DNA of 64,000 nucleotides from Mesodorylaimus sp. YZB2_4 (GCA_030248295.1 JASANH010001043.1:1-64000); one strand, 5' to 3'; counted from the stretch's first letter, positions 1-12,704 are shown. Notes: a model not told the origin generated them from the letters alone. Numbers and translations are program-made.

Positions 1-3000
1 CATAAGGGACGTAAGGTACTGCCATCGCCAATGTTGCCAGAATGTTTCAAGATAGCCTTGGCTCTTCCGCCAGAGGGTGATGAGGTCAGCGTTACGAAAC
101 TTGCGCTCCGTTGTACAGGAGTCGTTGATTGCGAACGACGTTCGCGAGGAGAGGAAAAGCTGGGGAGTTAGGCACTCTCCATCTTCAATATCAGATCCAA
201 CGTAGACAAGTGGGCGAGAGTTCAGAACCGCTTCGATTTCACAAATAAGCGTGCCAAGCTGCGACACGGTCAGAGTAGAATGATCGATGGATTTACGGAG
301 GCATTGCTTCACCATACCAATTAGGCGTTCGTAGAAACCTCCTTCCCAGGGAGCCGATTCGGTGATGAAGTGCCATGCGATTTCGTGATCGAGGCAGTAA
401 GAGGAGATGAATTGTTTGGTTTGTCTAAATTGTTTCGCGTTGTCGGAAATGATTGAGGTGGGTTTACCACGTCGAGAGATGAAGCGAGAAAGGCATAAGA
501 GAAATTCGGATGAGGTAAGATTATTGACCAATTCGAGGTGAATGGCACGCGTAATGAGGCAAGTGAAGATGCAGATCCAGTTTTTTTCCAAACCCAATTT
601 CGTTTTGACTAAGAGTGGCCCAAGATAGTCGAGGCCAGTATGAGAGAAAGGAAGCGTTTTTGTCACTCGCGAAGCGGGGAGGGGAGGGAATAGAGGGGCC
701 GTATACGGGCCGCCATCGACGCGTTTGCATACAAGACAATGACGAAGGACTGAGAAGATGACTGAACGCCCAGCAGGTATCCAGAATCTTTGCCGAATAG
801 CGGATAGGGTATGCGAGACCCTGGCGTGTTTCAGCTGAACGTGAGTGTCCATAATAAGAAGACGCGAGAATCTGCTTCGTTTTGGGAGCAATATAGGAAT
901 TTTCGCGGACGGTTGAAGATCCGATTTTTCCAAACGTGTCGTACATCCGATGATGCCCTCCGCGTTGAGAAAGGTGCGCAGGCCGGGAACAGACGAAGGA
1001 CCATCTGGGTAGTGACTGTTCTGAATGTGGCGAATCAGACAATGCTGAGTGCTAGCGATTTCAGGCCCAGTGAGTTCGATAATCGGCGTAGGTTTGATTT
1101 TATGGCAATGATTGAGAAAGCGTAAAACGTATGATACAACGCAAAGAAGGCGTTGAAGTGTCGTGAACCGTTGAAGGATATCGGTTTCCCTTTGAGGATT
1201 TACGCTGATGAGAGTCTGTGTGTCTATAGCCAATATAGGGGCTGAAATTTCGGGAGAAGTAGGCCATTTGTCGGGCGATTTGGAGAGGAATTCGGGTCCT
1301 TTCCACCATAAGTTAAGCGACCTGTAGTTTTCTGGAGTGGCACCGCGAGAGGCTATATCGGCTGGATTCGATTTTCCCGGGACGTAGCGATAGGATACGT
1401 TTTCGATGGAGCAGATTTTGTTTACGCGATTCTTGATGAAGATTGTATCTGGTCGGGGATTATGGAGCCAATGGAAGACACATTGTGAGTCGGTCCAGAG
1501 GTAGCAGGTTTCGACTTTGAGTTGGGTTGGCTGTAATGACTGGTGAGTCAAGGCGATAGCGCGACTTCCGATGTCTGCGGCGATAAGCTCAAGTCGGGGG
1601 ATCGATTGCCTCGGTTTAGCTGGGGCAACTCGCGATTTGGCGAAGACGATGCGTGTGACGATCTCTTCGTTCAGACATTTGAATCGTAAATAGACGCAAC
1701 AGCCAAAGGCGACTTGAGAGGCGTCGGAAAAACAATGGATTTCACAGGATGGGGGAAGACGACTTGATTCTCCGATGAATCGAGGCCAGGAAACGTTGCT
1801 GAGGGATGTCAGCTGTTGAAGTAGAGTGGCCCACTTTTGAGAATCAGTTTTGGAAAGAGCTTCGTCCCAATGGCGACTGGTGTTCCAGAGGGCTTGAAGG
1901 AAAATTTTTGCTTGAATCGTGACAGGTGAGACGTAACCGAGGGGGTCGAAAACACTGGCGACTGATCGGAGGACAGATCGTCGGTTTGGAGCCGCTGGAC
2001 TTCGACTGAGTTTAGGCTCCTTGATGCTGAGGAGGTCGGTTTCAGTATCCCAGACAAGACCGAGTACTTTTACTTTCTTGGAAGTGGCACGATCTGCTTC
2101 AGGGAGGGAATCTCGGAGATCTGGGCAGGAGCTAGACCATTCACGAAGGTTCATCAAGGCGTCTTGGAAAATTTTCTTTCCATCTGAGTAAAACTGGTGA
2201 GCTTGGTCGGGGTCTCGACCCCAGTGATGACATTGTCGGCGTAAATGTCATTTAGAATTTTCTTAGCGGTTGGGCTTTCGTATTTCTTAAGATGGTGCGC
2301 GACAGTAGCGGCAAGAAGAAAGGCAAAGTGATGACGCCGAAGGGAACACGAGCGAATCGAAACGTTTGGACGTTATCTTCCGTAGTATACTTAGAGGCAT
2401 CCTTCAGCCAGAGAAACCGGGTTGCGTCTCTGTCTTCCTCTTGCAATCCGATGTGTAAGAAAGCCTTTTCGATGTCTGCTGATATTCCGATGGGGTGCAG
2501 TTGGAAGCGAATGAGGATATTGGCTACATTATCGAGAATGACCGGGCCACGGTATAGGCATTCGTTAAGACTCAGATCTGACTTGTTTGCTTTAGCAGAA
2601 CCATCATATACAATGCGAAGTTTAGTGAAGCGATCAGGTGTTATTACGGCATGGTGAGGAATGTAGTGCGGCTTGTTTGGTGAGGGATCCTCTGGGACCC
2701 TTTCGATGATACCGCTTTGAAGCTGGTAGTTGATGGTTTTTTGATACTGATCAAAGACTTCAGGTGAGGCGGCATGTCGCTTTACGAGAGAATTCAAACA
2801 GCCAAGAGCGAGTTTGTAGTTGGATGGAATTTGGTAATCGGGGTATATCCATTGCCACTTTACGTAGTATCGTTTATCTTTGAAGCGCAGATCATCCTCA
2901 AACGTGCGAAGTACGGATTCATCATTGACGTCAGATGAATGGTCTCGTATTCCAAGTTGTTCAAGATCCCAAAATGCCGATGGATCAACCATGTCCATGG

Positions 3001-3454
3001 CGTGCGAATCGAAAGAATTCGGACTAGGCGAATCGACTTGAGAGAGCATGTTCGTAAAGAGAAGCGTCGTATGTGAGATGATGTTTGTACATTCATTCGT
3101 AGCAGATGGAGTTGGTGATTCTCCTTTTCCAGTAAGGATCCACCCCAGACGAGAAGGAATGAGAGATAGTGGAGTGCTTCCCGGCACTGAGACACTGGAG
3201 TCAGCGAAGATTTGATCCCAGTATTCTGCGCCAATTAGAATGTCGACAATACGGGACTCAGAAGCATACGGAATAGTATTGGCTAGATCGTAGGACTGCA
3301 GGGATGTCTCAGCTTCGGGAGATAGGGTTGCTATCGGGCGAACCGTCGGATCAGTTATCTTCGGAATCACATAGGCTGTGATGCTGAGATCGAAGCCATC
3401 GCGAGTGCGAAACGTAAGATCGTTGACTTGCAGAATCAAGAACAGCGTGGCCAT
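1..3454 (-). pseudogene. pol: BEL/Pao pol: protease-RT-RNase H-integrase
   Basis: Pol copies the element RNA into DNA and inserts it. The first part (3454-3100) carries a DILIGAEYWDQI stretch and RLGWILTGK, typical of the BEL protease-linked DUF1758 region. The RT follows: IVYDGSAK, SADIEKAFLHIGL and RVPFG are visible, and the active site reads YADN near 2240 instead of the usual YVDD. RNase H begins near 1740 with CFSDASQVAFGC. The integrase shows a zinc-binding region near 830-720, LDYLGPL near 640, SDNAKQF near 450 and APWEGGFYERLIGMVK near 345-300, which contains the catalytic glutamate. The frame shifts between protease and RT and again near 2250, so a full polyprotein cannot be made. 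The C-terminus is outside the window. Confidence 0.88.
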
Positions 3455-4495
3455 CGGAGAACGGCTTTGATGGGCCAGAACGAGCGGTGATCTTGGCGGA
3501 CATCATGAAGGAGGAGCGAAGCGGACTTGGAGCTATGCAGGATGTCGTTTGCCCAGATGAGGGGCCAGTCGTAGAGTGAGATGTAGCAGAGGAGGAGGAA
3601 GAACCGCAGAGCGAACGATGATGCCTTCCATGGCAAGATGGGCAATTCCTAGTACTTTTGCAATTGCCAATGCGATGACTGCTAGACAGACAGTTGGAGC
3701 AGAGTTTCTTTTCTGAACATTGCTTCTTGCGATCGTTTGGCGTCAGATACTTGGAGCATTCGCTTGGCCAGTGATTCCCATTACAGAGCTGGCACATAGG
3801 CGATTTCGTTGGAGAGGGTTGAGAGGCACGGCGGCCATTCGCAGCGGAGTTATTCGTAGCGAGATTCATCGTTGTAAAGACGCGTTGGCGACTAGCCGCG
3901 TTCTGAGCGAGGGACCGATTCCTTACGTGTTCTGATGTTCCAACTTCAGGAGACGACGCTGTATTACGAGAGCAGTTTTCCATATATTCTGAGGTTTCGA
4001 TATGATCTTGGAGTAGGATGATCAGGGACTCGACGGTGAACGGCTTCTTACCGTTTTCTTTGAACAATTTCATCGCGAGAGTAGATGGAAGAAGATCTTT
4101 GAGCATGATCGCGAGGCTGTGCTCGTTTTGAATAGGAATGCAAAGAGCAATGAGCGAGTTATAGTTTGCGTTCAACTCGTCAAAGAAATTATGCAGCGCG
4201 CGTGCCTCGTTCTTAGGTGCCTTGAGTGCGTGAATGTTCTGCAGATGTTTCGTGAGGATGAGATCTTTTTTTCCGAAACGATCTTCGATCGTTTTCAAAG
4301 CGACGGCATAGTTCTCGCTCGTCAATTCGATCGTTCGAAGTCGTTCGATTTTGCTAATTCGATCGTAGACTTCGCGTCTGGAATTTCGTCCAGGGCGCAA
4401 TTGGTTGAGCCGTCTTTGTCGATTTGACTAGATCGGAGCGCCTTTCGGAGACGTTCGCGAATAGGACCAAGCTGTTTCCGAGATTTCGAGGCCAT
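3351..4495 (-). pseudogene. gag: BEL/Pao gag with zinc knuckles and start of protease
   Basis: The likely start is the ATG at 4495, giving MASKSRKQLGPIRERL. The frame then shifts by one near 4400 into the long open stretch. The middle is DUF1759-like (TIELTSENYAVALKTIEDRF and LKDLLPSTLAMKLF). It is followed by three cysteine-histidine clusters (CQLCNGNHWPSEC, CSNCLSSSHRIGNC, CPSCHGRHHRSLC) that would bind the element RNA. The tail AVLDSASQRSYVS is the protease active-site region, with DSA where DSG is usual. Gag is shorter than normal before the DUF1759 part, suggesting an internal deletion. It is followed by pol after another frame change. Confidence 0.85.
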
Positions 4496-4560
4496 CTTCA
4501 CACTGCACCGCCGCCTTCCAGGCGAACCAGTCGACGAATGGCGAGACGAAGATTGGACGA

Positions 4561-4577
4561 ACCACGTTCTGCTACCA
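4561..4577 (-). other. Primer binding site of the BEL/Pao element
   Basis: On the minus strand this reads TGGTAGCAGAACGTGGT, starting with the TGG that pairs with the CCA end of a tRNA. It lies two bases downstream of the LTR end, where reverse transcription of such elements starts. The donor tRNA was not identified. Confidence 0.65.
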
Positions 4578-4579
4578 CT

Positions 4580-5134
4580 TGTAGCGAGATAAGCGTTGTG
4601 GAAGCGTTTAGCAGCAGAGAGAATGATCGAACCGACTGCTCTGGTCAGCCGACGACGAGAGACTGAGTATAGACAAACTTCGTTACACTGTCTTTACGGA
4701 CAAAGGTAAGCAGGCGACCTCTCTGGTCGGAGACAGAATGAAGAATGAAAACCACAGAAAGCGAACAGAACATAAAAAGGGAAGAATCACATCGTAAAGT
4801 CACAAATCGAACATGCTTCTCCTGGGTTGTAACGTGAGCCTTGAATCCATCGCGCTCCATCGCGACAGCTAGCACTCTTCTTTTATACTAAGATTTGACC
4901 TCAAGAGCGTGACTGGACACCTTTGTTTTTGGATCAGTCGCTCTCTTATCTGTCTCATTCCAAAATAATTGAATAACCCTACAAATAAGTGTCTGTCAGA
5001 CGTCTCACATGTGGGTATCGTGTGATGTCTAGCCGCTCAAAAAGTTGAAAATGTGACGCTAAACAAGACTGAGCTAAAAAACATTGCCTAGCTCATCATT
5101 TTTGGTTAAGAAAATGCATGGCCGCCGGCGTACA
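4580..5134 (-). repeat. 5' LTR of the BEL/Pao element
   Basis: The inner boundary is well supported: on the minus strand the LTR ends in CTCGCTACA two bases before a primer binding site. The outer boundary is uncertain (ACA at 4983, 5134 or 5190). A TATA box lies inside it. The partner LTR is outside the window, so the two copies cannot be compared. Confidence 0.6.
4881..4887 (-). promoter_or_regulatory. TATA box in the BEL/Pao LTR
   Basis: The minus strand reads TATAAAA within AGTATAAAAGAAGAG. Transcription would start about 25-30 bases downstream, near 4855, leaving about 275 bases of R-U5 before the primer site. Confidence 0.5.
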
Positions 5135-5802
5135 ATTTTGTCTGAACATTGGCCGTGGGTTCCAAAAGTTACGTAGAGTAATGGAATACAATTGTTTTCT
5201 ATTAGCAGCGCTCTGATTGGCTTCTACTGCAGGAGGCACGGAGCAGTCAACCAAATACTGGAGCAAATAGTTTTTTAGTTAGTCGTGCAGTGTATGTGCG
5301 TCACTTAACGAATACTGGAATGCATAGGTATTCAGTTAGCCGTACCTCTCGTCACCAGGCCTGGCAGTGAAAAAGGAATTTTATTTATTTGGACGAATTT
5401 AGCTTGTTTGAAAAAAAGTTTTTTAAAAATTACGCGACGAAACATCAGGTTCACAACAATTCTTTTGTTTCACAGAAAACGTCTAGAAAATTTTACCGGC
5501 GGCACAATTTTGACGTTGAAAAACAAATGACCTTTTTGACTAGCCCTCTACGTGGTAAAAAAATATACTCTCGATTTTATGTGTACTGAAAGGATTTTAT
5601 CAACAAAAGAACTAGATTTCCTTTTTTAAAAACCCTCCGCATTTTAGAAAACGGAATCGAATTTTGTCGCCAGCCATTTCTGAATTGGACTTCGGTGTCT
5701 GTTTTTGTAAGTCGTGTGATTTTTCCTCGAGTTTTTATGCGTCTATATAAACCGTGTTATGCGCTTGTTACAGGTTGTCATTTACTCCTTGAACGCTCAA
5801 AG
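5135..5802. other. No gene recognised
   Basis: AT-rich sequence between the BEL element and the polB remnant. A possible 5' UTR intron (GTAAGT near 5708, acceptor ACAG near 5773) immediately precedes the polB start. An open stretch at 5389-5589 has low-complexity lysine/phenylalanine content and no recognisable features. Confidence 0.4.
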
Positions 5803-6188
5803 ATGGATGAGAGCCAGGATATCGAAATGGAACACGAACCGACCCCCCTCGCCACCACCACCGACCTCGCCATCCGACTATCCTTGGTACTAGAATCGTG
5901 GCAGTTCGCCGATGCCCGATGACGACGATGACAAATATACGGACGAAAATATGCGGGACCTGCAGGAATGGAATATGCAGGTCGAGAGCGAGAAATTGAG
6001 CGAGGTTTGGTGCCATTCGACGATGACGAAACGACCGACTACGCTCAATATTACGTTCTGAACAAAGCGGATTCGCACAATAGCAGGAAATTGAATACGG
6101 TCGTCAATCGATTCACCGCCAGCGTTGTCAATTCGAATCAATTGAGAGGAAACGAAATTTACGCCTGCATTCGCGACTTTCGCCATTT
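5803..6188 (+). pseudogene. polB: N-terminal exon of Polinton-type DNA polymerase B
   Basis: A proline-rich then acidic leader (PMPDDDDDKYTDENMRDLQ) runs into QYYVLNKADSHNSRKLNTVV and IYACIRDFRHF. These correspond in position and pattern to the start of Polinton/Maverick protein-primed polymerases. The frame carries stops near 5890-5922 and shifts near 6000. The reading ends abruptly at about 6188, where the CACTA transposon begins, and resumes at about 12729 with ILKHMIQKAAGKMRKEDHF. Assignment rests mainly on that continuity, since this N-terminal part is weakly conserved. Confidence 0.55.
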
Positions 6189-6345
6189 CTGACTAAGATC
6201 TGAGTAATTTTGTTAGCTAGACCTACTCAGATCGTCGGAAAGAAGTTAGTCAGATTTATGCAGAAGTTAGTCAGTCTTAGTAAAAAATGTATGACTTTTC
6301 TGCGTAAGACTGAGTAAGATCTTAGCTACCAAGCAAACTAACTCT
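6189..6345. repeat. Left subterminal repeats of the CACTA element
   Basis: Clustered ACTCAG/CTGAGT and AGTCAG motifs, for example GATCTGAGTAA, CTACTCAGATC, AGTTAGTCAGA and GACTGAGTAAGATC. They would be the binding sites for an element-encoded DNA-binding protein. Confidence 0.55.
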
Positions 6346-6499
6346 GATCATCTTACCTGGTGTTTTATATCGCGCAAGCTCCTTCACAAGTCCGCATCAG
6401 ACAACTTTATTATTCACTGTGACATGAAATAGCAGCTAAGAAGTTCCTATCGCTAACCGTCAATGTTGATCTCCTAACATTAATATAATTCGCTACTTA

Positions 6500-9057
6500 C
6501 TAGTCTGTAGCATCCAGCAATATACCAAAACGATCGTATTCACTTTTATCAATATTTTCGCCTTGCTCCATTTTTTCTTCAAATAGACGAATCTGTTTTA
6601 GTAGAGCTGATTGTTCGTCCATACTTTCACTGATCCCTCGATCTCGATCTTGTTTGATATGCTTGACCTCATCCTGAACGAGCTCGTCCCACACAGACCA
6701 CGCAAGAGAGGGGCAATGGCCTTCTTCGATAAGCTGCCAATACCACGCATGGGGCTCCCTTTCCCTAAAAATAAAGTGTTTTTGTGATTTTGCAAAAACC
6801 CCTTTTTTGGATGTTTTTCTTGGCAAAAACCCCTCTTGGGAAAACGGCCTGCCATGTCTTCTGATCCCCTTTCGGAAAGACAATCAGACGAAGTCAGCGA
6901 TGTTGCTTTAAGAGGTACGTCTCGACTGATATGACTGTATTCCTAATCGCAAGAATATTATACCCAGTACATGCAGGTTCTACTGTACTTACACAGTCTT
7001 TACGCAGTCCGCACCAACACCATCCGCCTTTTTCAGCAAGAAAGAAGAATCATCTTGCTTTTCCAGCCTCGATTTAAATTCCTCCAATCTCTTGTTCAAT
7101 TCATCTTGAGACAACTTTTGGTCAGCAAGTTCGATTTTGGCCGTCTCCAAAGCGTATCCAATATTCCAAGCGACAACAATATCTAGAATTTATAAACATA
7201 TATCAGTTAGGTATTTTATTTCCCAGACAGACATGGTTTGGGGCCAAACAAATTCTAGATGATAAAATTTTTTGATAAAAGCAACCATACGCGAATTTCA
7301 GTCTATAAAGAAGTCACCCGTTTAAAAATCCCACACAAAAAGCCGTCTCTTTGACCCCTCTAACACCAAAAAATTCATATCTCCGCGCGAAAATTTAAAT
7401 TTATGCAGGATTTCAAATCATTGTTATTATCGATATCGACTAATGCCGAGAATTGCCTTATCAGACATACCTGGGCCAGCTGGACCCTGCCAGATTCACC
7501 CAGATATACCAGGTAACCAGTAAACCTTATCACGTACCTTCAAACAATTGAAAGCCACTAGAATCTTTGTGTTTGATATGACAACGATCACTTTTGCGAT
7601 CATGGGCACTGATTTTATTGTACCGAATTTGTCGATTTCCCCAAAATTTCATGGCTAACCTCCGCGCAAATTTTGATGGCTCCCGATCGCTGCGATTAAG
7701 GTTTTGAAGAAAAGCCTTGATACGATCGCTTATGTCGATTCCCATCCAAAGAAAGCTGGTCTGAAACAACACGAGATATATGCATACCTTAAAAAAAACT
7801 AAAGTCGCCGCACCAGTTTGTTCAAGACGTACTCAACAGCGTACCCTTTCACCTGGCCCACAATCGATAAATTTCGTTTCCCACTGCTCAGGACCTTATA
7901 GAAACAAATATCTATCAAGCGAGAGAACGCAAACTGTAGCACACGACTTTACTTACGGCTCCTGTTCTCATAGCAGTCTCAATTTTTCCGACCCGTTCTG
8001 TGACAGAGCTCAACGCTTTTTCAATTTTCGAAAAATTGAGTTGATTGCGCTTATCCATGTCCGTGATCAAAGCGGCAACGAATTCCAACGTCGTCTCTTG
8101 GCCATCTTCGGCCTGCAATCGGCAACCCGAAAATAAAATCGACTTTGGAAGGAAATAGAAAAAACTCACGTGTAAAGCTAATGGAGGCGATACTGTAGGA
8201 GGTTTTTGCTTCTTCGGTCTTTTTTTACGAGCTCCATGATCTTCATCTATCAGGACGTGAATAATAAACCATATTACTCATCATTTAGAAATAATAATAG
8301 CTTACCGTCGTTTACATAATCTGGATCCTGATTCTCTTGAGTAAGTGCCCGTTTCTTAGCAACAGAATTCACTCCCAAGACTGGAGGATGACCAAATAGC
8401 CGAGGTGATTCGGACGACAAAATCTGATTATTTGCACTGAATTCTTGATTTTCATTAGAATCGAGATTATCTGATAACTGCGATAAATTTAAATGGCCAC
8501 GGTTAACAATCGACTCTTCAGCCAAACGCTCCGAATGACGAACAACGGCAGCTTCCGCCTCGTTCAAACCATTACCTACATGAAGGCGTACTGCTTATTA
8601 GACAGTAGGAGGGCGTGGGCCTTAGGCGCCCATGATTTTGGCGCTTATCCTCTACATAAGCTACAGTATTCTATCGGGCCAGAAAGTTATGATTCAGTAC
8701 TCACATATCTCCACAATAAGCGCCTCCAAAAGGCATTCACTGGTTTCATCGCCTGGATCATAATAATACTTTATACGCTGATTGACAGCCCAAAGAATCC
8801 GCTTTTCCACCGGTTCTAACGTTCCATTATCAACGTATTGCTTCGGAAAGTTTGGAGAATTGTAAAGCTTCAATTGAAAGGCGATGTTTTCATCATCAAC
8901 GCATATGGCATATCGATTATTAAATGCTGAAAACAGATTTCTCGCAGCAGCATGAGTAAAAATAAAAACCGAAAAACCAAGGTCTTTTACCTGCTAGTTT
9001 CGTCATTGCTTGCTGACGTCGGCTCGGTTTGATCGAAATGGCGCAATTGTTTGCCAT
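6500..9057 (-). CDS. CACTA accessory gene, BEN-like domain and coiled coils, about 9 exons
   Basis: Inferred exons on the minus strand: 9057-8991, 8926-8705, 8575-8306, 8246-8170, 8112-7957, 7760-7538, 7182-6993, a short exon ending near 6800, and about 6768-6500. All have GT-AG borders, and the phases agree from the ATG at 9057 to exon 7. The start MANNCAISIKPSRRQQ was chosen because only that frame joins exon 2 in phase. Exon 4 carries a basic nuclear-localisation-like run (KKRPKKQK). Exon 5 and the last exon look coiled-coil. Exon 6 holds SKFARRLAMKFWGNRQIRY, similar to the core of BEN DNA-binding domains. Exon 7 (ADQKLSQDELNKRLEEFKS) is coiled-coil. By position it may be the terminal-repeat binding partner of the transposase, as TnpA is in plant elements; that role is inference. 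The last two splice sites are uncertain. Confidence 0.6.
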
Positions 9058-9380
9058 TATGGCAGAATAAAGCTAATTTTTTAAAGCGTTGAACAATTTT
9101 AACAAACAAACTCGGACAAACTAGAAAACGAACAAATCCAAAATCTTTGAGGATAAGCAAGCCAGCTAGACACGCAGCAAGCCCCAAAACCCAAGCTACA
9201 GTAGGATTTAAAAAGCTGAGGGTCGTTTGATGTAAGCAGCTATGTCAGCCTGACCATCATTTGCGCTCATCAAGTAGGCAGATATTCTGGCGATCGGCAG
9301 TTCGATCGAAATTTATGTCACTTTTGTTCTTTTTGAAGAATTTTTTAAAGTTTTCAATTATCCATGTATTTTTCCCAATC
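9058..9380. promoter_or_regulatory. Shared divergent promoter region of the CACTA element
   Basis: About 320 bases separate the minus-strand ATG (9057) from the plus-strand ATG (9381), so both genes must be started from here. No clear TATA box was picked out. Confidence 0.4.
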
Positions 9381-12297
9381 ATGAAACGCAGCTACGCACG
9401 CGACACGAACTGTGTGAAGAAAAATAAATTATTAAGTCAGCTCGTTGCTGTGGATGCTTCGTTGTGCACGAACGATGAGAGGAGCCAGAATAATTCTGAT
9501 AGTTCTGATGTTACGGAGACCGATTTTATTTTCTCTCAACCAGAAAATATTCCAAAAAAGATTCACTCAACGCCCGCTCATTCGAATATTCCTTCGATCG
9601 ACTCTATGTTTGGTGAAACGAGTCCGCTACTTCAAAGCGAGATGGAGGAGAATTATTTATTTGATGTCGAGGCGCAGTGGGAGGACGGTGAGTTTGACCC
9701 TGGCAATTTCAGCGCAGTCGACGAAATAATTTTACCAAGAAATAATGACGAGTCCGCTCTACCACTATTTGAGACGCAAACAGTGGTATCGTCACCAATT
9801 TCTGTGGACGATTTTTGCTGCATTTTAGTCTCTTATCAAAGGAAGAACAGGACAACCGACGTCGCCATGGATGGGATTTGCAAACTTTTCAAGCGCTTAC
9901 TTCCGTCCCCAAACAATTGCCCAGCCTCGTTTGGAATTGTGCAGCGAAAGATCAAAGAAATGATTAGAAAGCAAGTTGGATCAATAACTTCTGAAATCAC
10001 TCGCGTGTGCGCCAAGTGTCATGTTTCATTGAGCGATGGAAACCACGACTGTAACATAGCTGATTTTTCAAGAAAGCCGTCTGCTTATTTTTATTGTGAC
10101 ATCGAAATGCAACTGAAATCGATTCTGACTCACAATGGTCACGAAATTCTTAAGTTTCTTAAAGACACCACTGAATTCTGTTCAAAATCGAGCGCCGTTT
10201 GCGATATTTCAAGTGGATATTTCTATCGAAAAAATATTTTGCCAAATCCAATGGCCAACAAGCTGATTTTGAATTTATTGATCAATGCGGATGGAGCTAA
10301 ATTTACGAAATCAAAATCTGGCAGCTTTTGGTCAGTCGATGCGCAAATTGTGGAATTGCCTCCAAAACTTCGTGTCAAATTTGAGAATTCAGTCCTTTTT
10401 TCATTATGGCAAGGCGATACGAAACCGGAATGGAATATTTTGATGAAAGCTGTCATTGGCCAGCTGCGAACACTTTCTCAAATCGGTTTTGTGGCGAAAA
10501 TTAGTCAAACTGATTATTATGTTCGGGTTCGTGTCTTGGGCACCGTCTTCGACTTGCCCGCGAGCGCCAGTATTTGGAATGTTATTCAGTGGAATGGTAA
10601 GAGTAACGTGACCACTCCCTGCTTTTATTCTGTTATGTTTTCTTTTAAGGTGCTTTTGGTTGCATGCATTGCAAGGAGCCGGGATTAGTGTTTAGCGTTG
10701 CTCAGGGTAATTCCAAATCAAATCGTCATATATGGCCCTTCTCAAAGACTCGAGAACTAAAGGACTCAGCTTTCTGGAAGTTGGCGTATAAGGAGATTGC
10801 TGCTGGCACTATGGTCCCCTTTTTTGGGGTGAAAGGACACTCGGTCTTATCAGAATTAGTGGTCGATCCTCACCTGCAAAATCCTCTCGATTTTATGCAC
10901 CAAGCGTATGAAGGTGTATTCGATAAGATTTTGGAAAGTTTGTTTGGTAATGTCATTATGGTTTTCACTTTTTGTTCGAAGGCATGGTGGAAAAATTTAA
11001 AATTTGGAAAATGTATAGCTTTAGGGCAATTGAAACTTTGGCGGGAAATTTGAATTTCCGCAGAAAATATCAAGGGCCCATAGACAAAATTTTCTAGGGG
11101 GCGTCTACACTACCTTGGATATTCAGACAGCGATGTTTGCATTTGGACTGGTTTATATTCAACTGTCTCTGGGTTTTAGGTTCTGGTAAAGCATGGACAT
11201 TTGGTAGGCTGGCCCAAAAGCGAGAACTCGATGAATTTATAACAAAGATCAAATTTCCTTTCGATTTTCAGCGACGTATCCCATCTTTCGACACGATTGC
11301 ATACTTCAAGGCATCGGAATACAAGAATTTACTTCTTTATGGATTGTCACCAGCCCTCGTTAATTTCGTTTTGGAGCATTCAGTTCAAAATGCTGAAGTG
11401 ATTGATTTTGTTCACTGGATAGCCTTGTACCACGAGATCGCCTTCCGCCTAAATTCAGATGTCATCGACTTGGATTCGTTAAATTTCGTAGATAATCTAG
11501 TCAGCGTGTGGCAGCAGTTATTACCATCTTTCATTGGCGAGGAGAACCAGACGTATAACTGTCACGCGACATGCCATTTGACTCATTTTGTCCGAAATTT
11601 GGGCCCGCTTCATCATTATTCGACGTTTGCTTTTGAAAATTTCAACAATGTGTATGCGAATATAGTCACCTCAGCGCATGGGACGCTGGTCCAGGTGGCA
11701 AGGCGATTCGATCAAGAGAAATTTGTCAAGTCGTGGTTACATACAGCAGGCAAACGTGAGAACTTGGTGGATATCATCGAAGAATTGTTTGAAAATACCC
11801 ATGATGGTCAGACAAGGTACGGATCGGTCAAGTTGACGTCAAAAGTCATGGCCACACCCTTGGATGATAAAGAAAAGTCTGCATTGCTCTTAGCCTTTGG
11901 CGATCAAGTTTCCAGCATATCAACAGTTGTCAGTGCGAAAGTATTTTCGATGGCAGTCAGGACTAAAGGTTTCGAAGATGGAAAGAAAACGTGCTCACAT
12001 GTCGGCCAATTTTCCGATGGGGACGCTTTGTTTTATGCTGTCATTTATAAAATTTTCATTCGATTTGGTCGCGTTTACGTTTTATGTAAAGAACTGCGTA
12101 TACTCAACGCTTTGATTGACTCAATTCCACCGTGTAAGAATGTTTTGTTGGCTGATTTGTGGGTAGATACGCGCCCTTATGGAAATATGTTTCATCTGGC
12201 TGAGTTATCAACTGTGTATCGAATTGTGGAACTGCAGAACTTGAAAAAAAGGTGTATAGTACTTGATTTTCGTGATCGAATTTTATTGATGGAGTAA
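9381..12297 (+). CDS. CACTA (En/Spm)-type transposase, 3 exons, open frame
   Basis: Exons 9381-10596, 10650-10946 and 11180-12297 join in phase (introns of 53 and 233 nt, both GT-AG) to 876 codons plus stop, without any in-frame stop. Conserved blocks of animal CACTA-like transposases are visible: LILNLLINADGAKFTKSKSG followed by ELPPKLRVKF and SLWQGDTKP; GAFGCMHCKEPG, a CxxC pair; FFGVKGHSVLSEL and NPLDFMHQAYEGV; and NLGPLHHYSTFAFENFNN near the end. It would cut and paste the element. The start MKRSYARDTN was preferred to an upstream in-frame ATG at 9261 because the upstream part is hydrophobic and lies in the promoter interval. Confidence 0.82.
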
Positions 12298-12439
12298 TGT
12301 ATGACTTTTGAACACAATTGAATTTTCCCACTGTTTGAAGTTCTCGAGTAAAAGCTTTGAGTGGATGTACGTTTCACAGCGGCTTTAGTGTCCAATATTT
12401 TCCAAACCATGCGCAACGCGAGCCCGCATCACATAGCCA

Positions 12440-12704
12440 GAAATGGATTATGACTGATTCTTACTTATAAGACTTGTTAAGAAATTATAAAGTCTTACTC
12501 AGTTTCATTCTGGGCTTGTGCAGTATTTATAGATGCTAAGAACTTCCTCAGTCTTACTCAGATTTATGTTGGAACTCTATACTATTCGGAGATGCTAAGA
12601 ACTTCTGAAGTCTCACTCAGAAATAGATGCTCATACAGAAATTACTCAGAAATTTATGTGATTCTCAGATCTTATTCTGACTTACCTAGAAGTTACGCAG
12701 AGTG
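12440..12704. repeat. Right subterminal repeats of the CACTA element
   Basis: Repeated TCTTACTCAG, ATTACTCAG and AGATGCTAAGAACTTC units. AGATGCTAAGAACTTC is seen twice (about 12532 and 12592). They mirror the motifs at the left end. Confidence 0.55.

Larger units (their letters stand above)
1..5134 (-). mobile_element. BEL/Pao LTR retrotransposon, 3' end cut off by window edge
   Basis: Read on the minus strand, the order is 5' LTR, tRNA primer site, gag with DUF1759-like and zinc-knuckle parts, aspartic protease, reverse transcriptase, RNase H and integrase. This order and the motifs are diagnostic of the BEL/Pao superfamily, which is known only from animals. The integrase is still being read at base 1, so its end and the 3' LTR lie outside the window. 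Several frame changes separate the domains, so this copy is probably inactive although it is nearly full length. The outer (5') boundary was not fixed: 4983, 5134 and 5190 all offer an ACA that could be the LTR start. Confidence 0.9.

Noticed and set aside
811..1125. Plus-strand open frame over the BEL element
   Set aside because: It lies opposite the integrase/RNase H coding sequence, whose motifs are clear on the minus strand; it is a shadow.
5389..5589. 66-codon plus-strand frame
   Set aside because: Low-complexity composition, no features, AT-rich surroundings.
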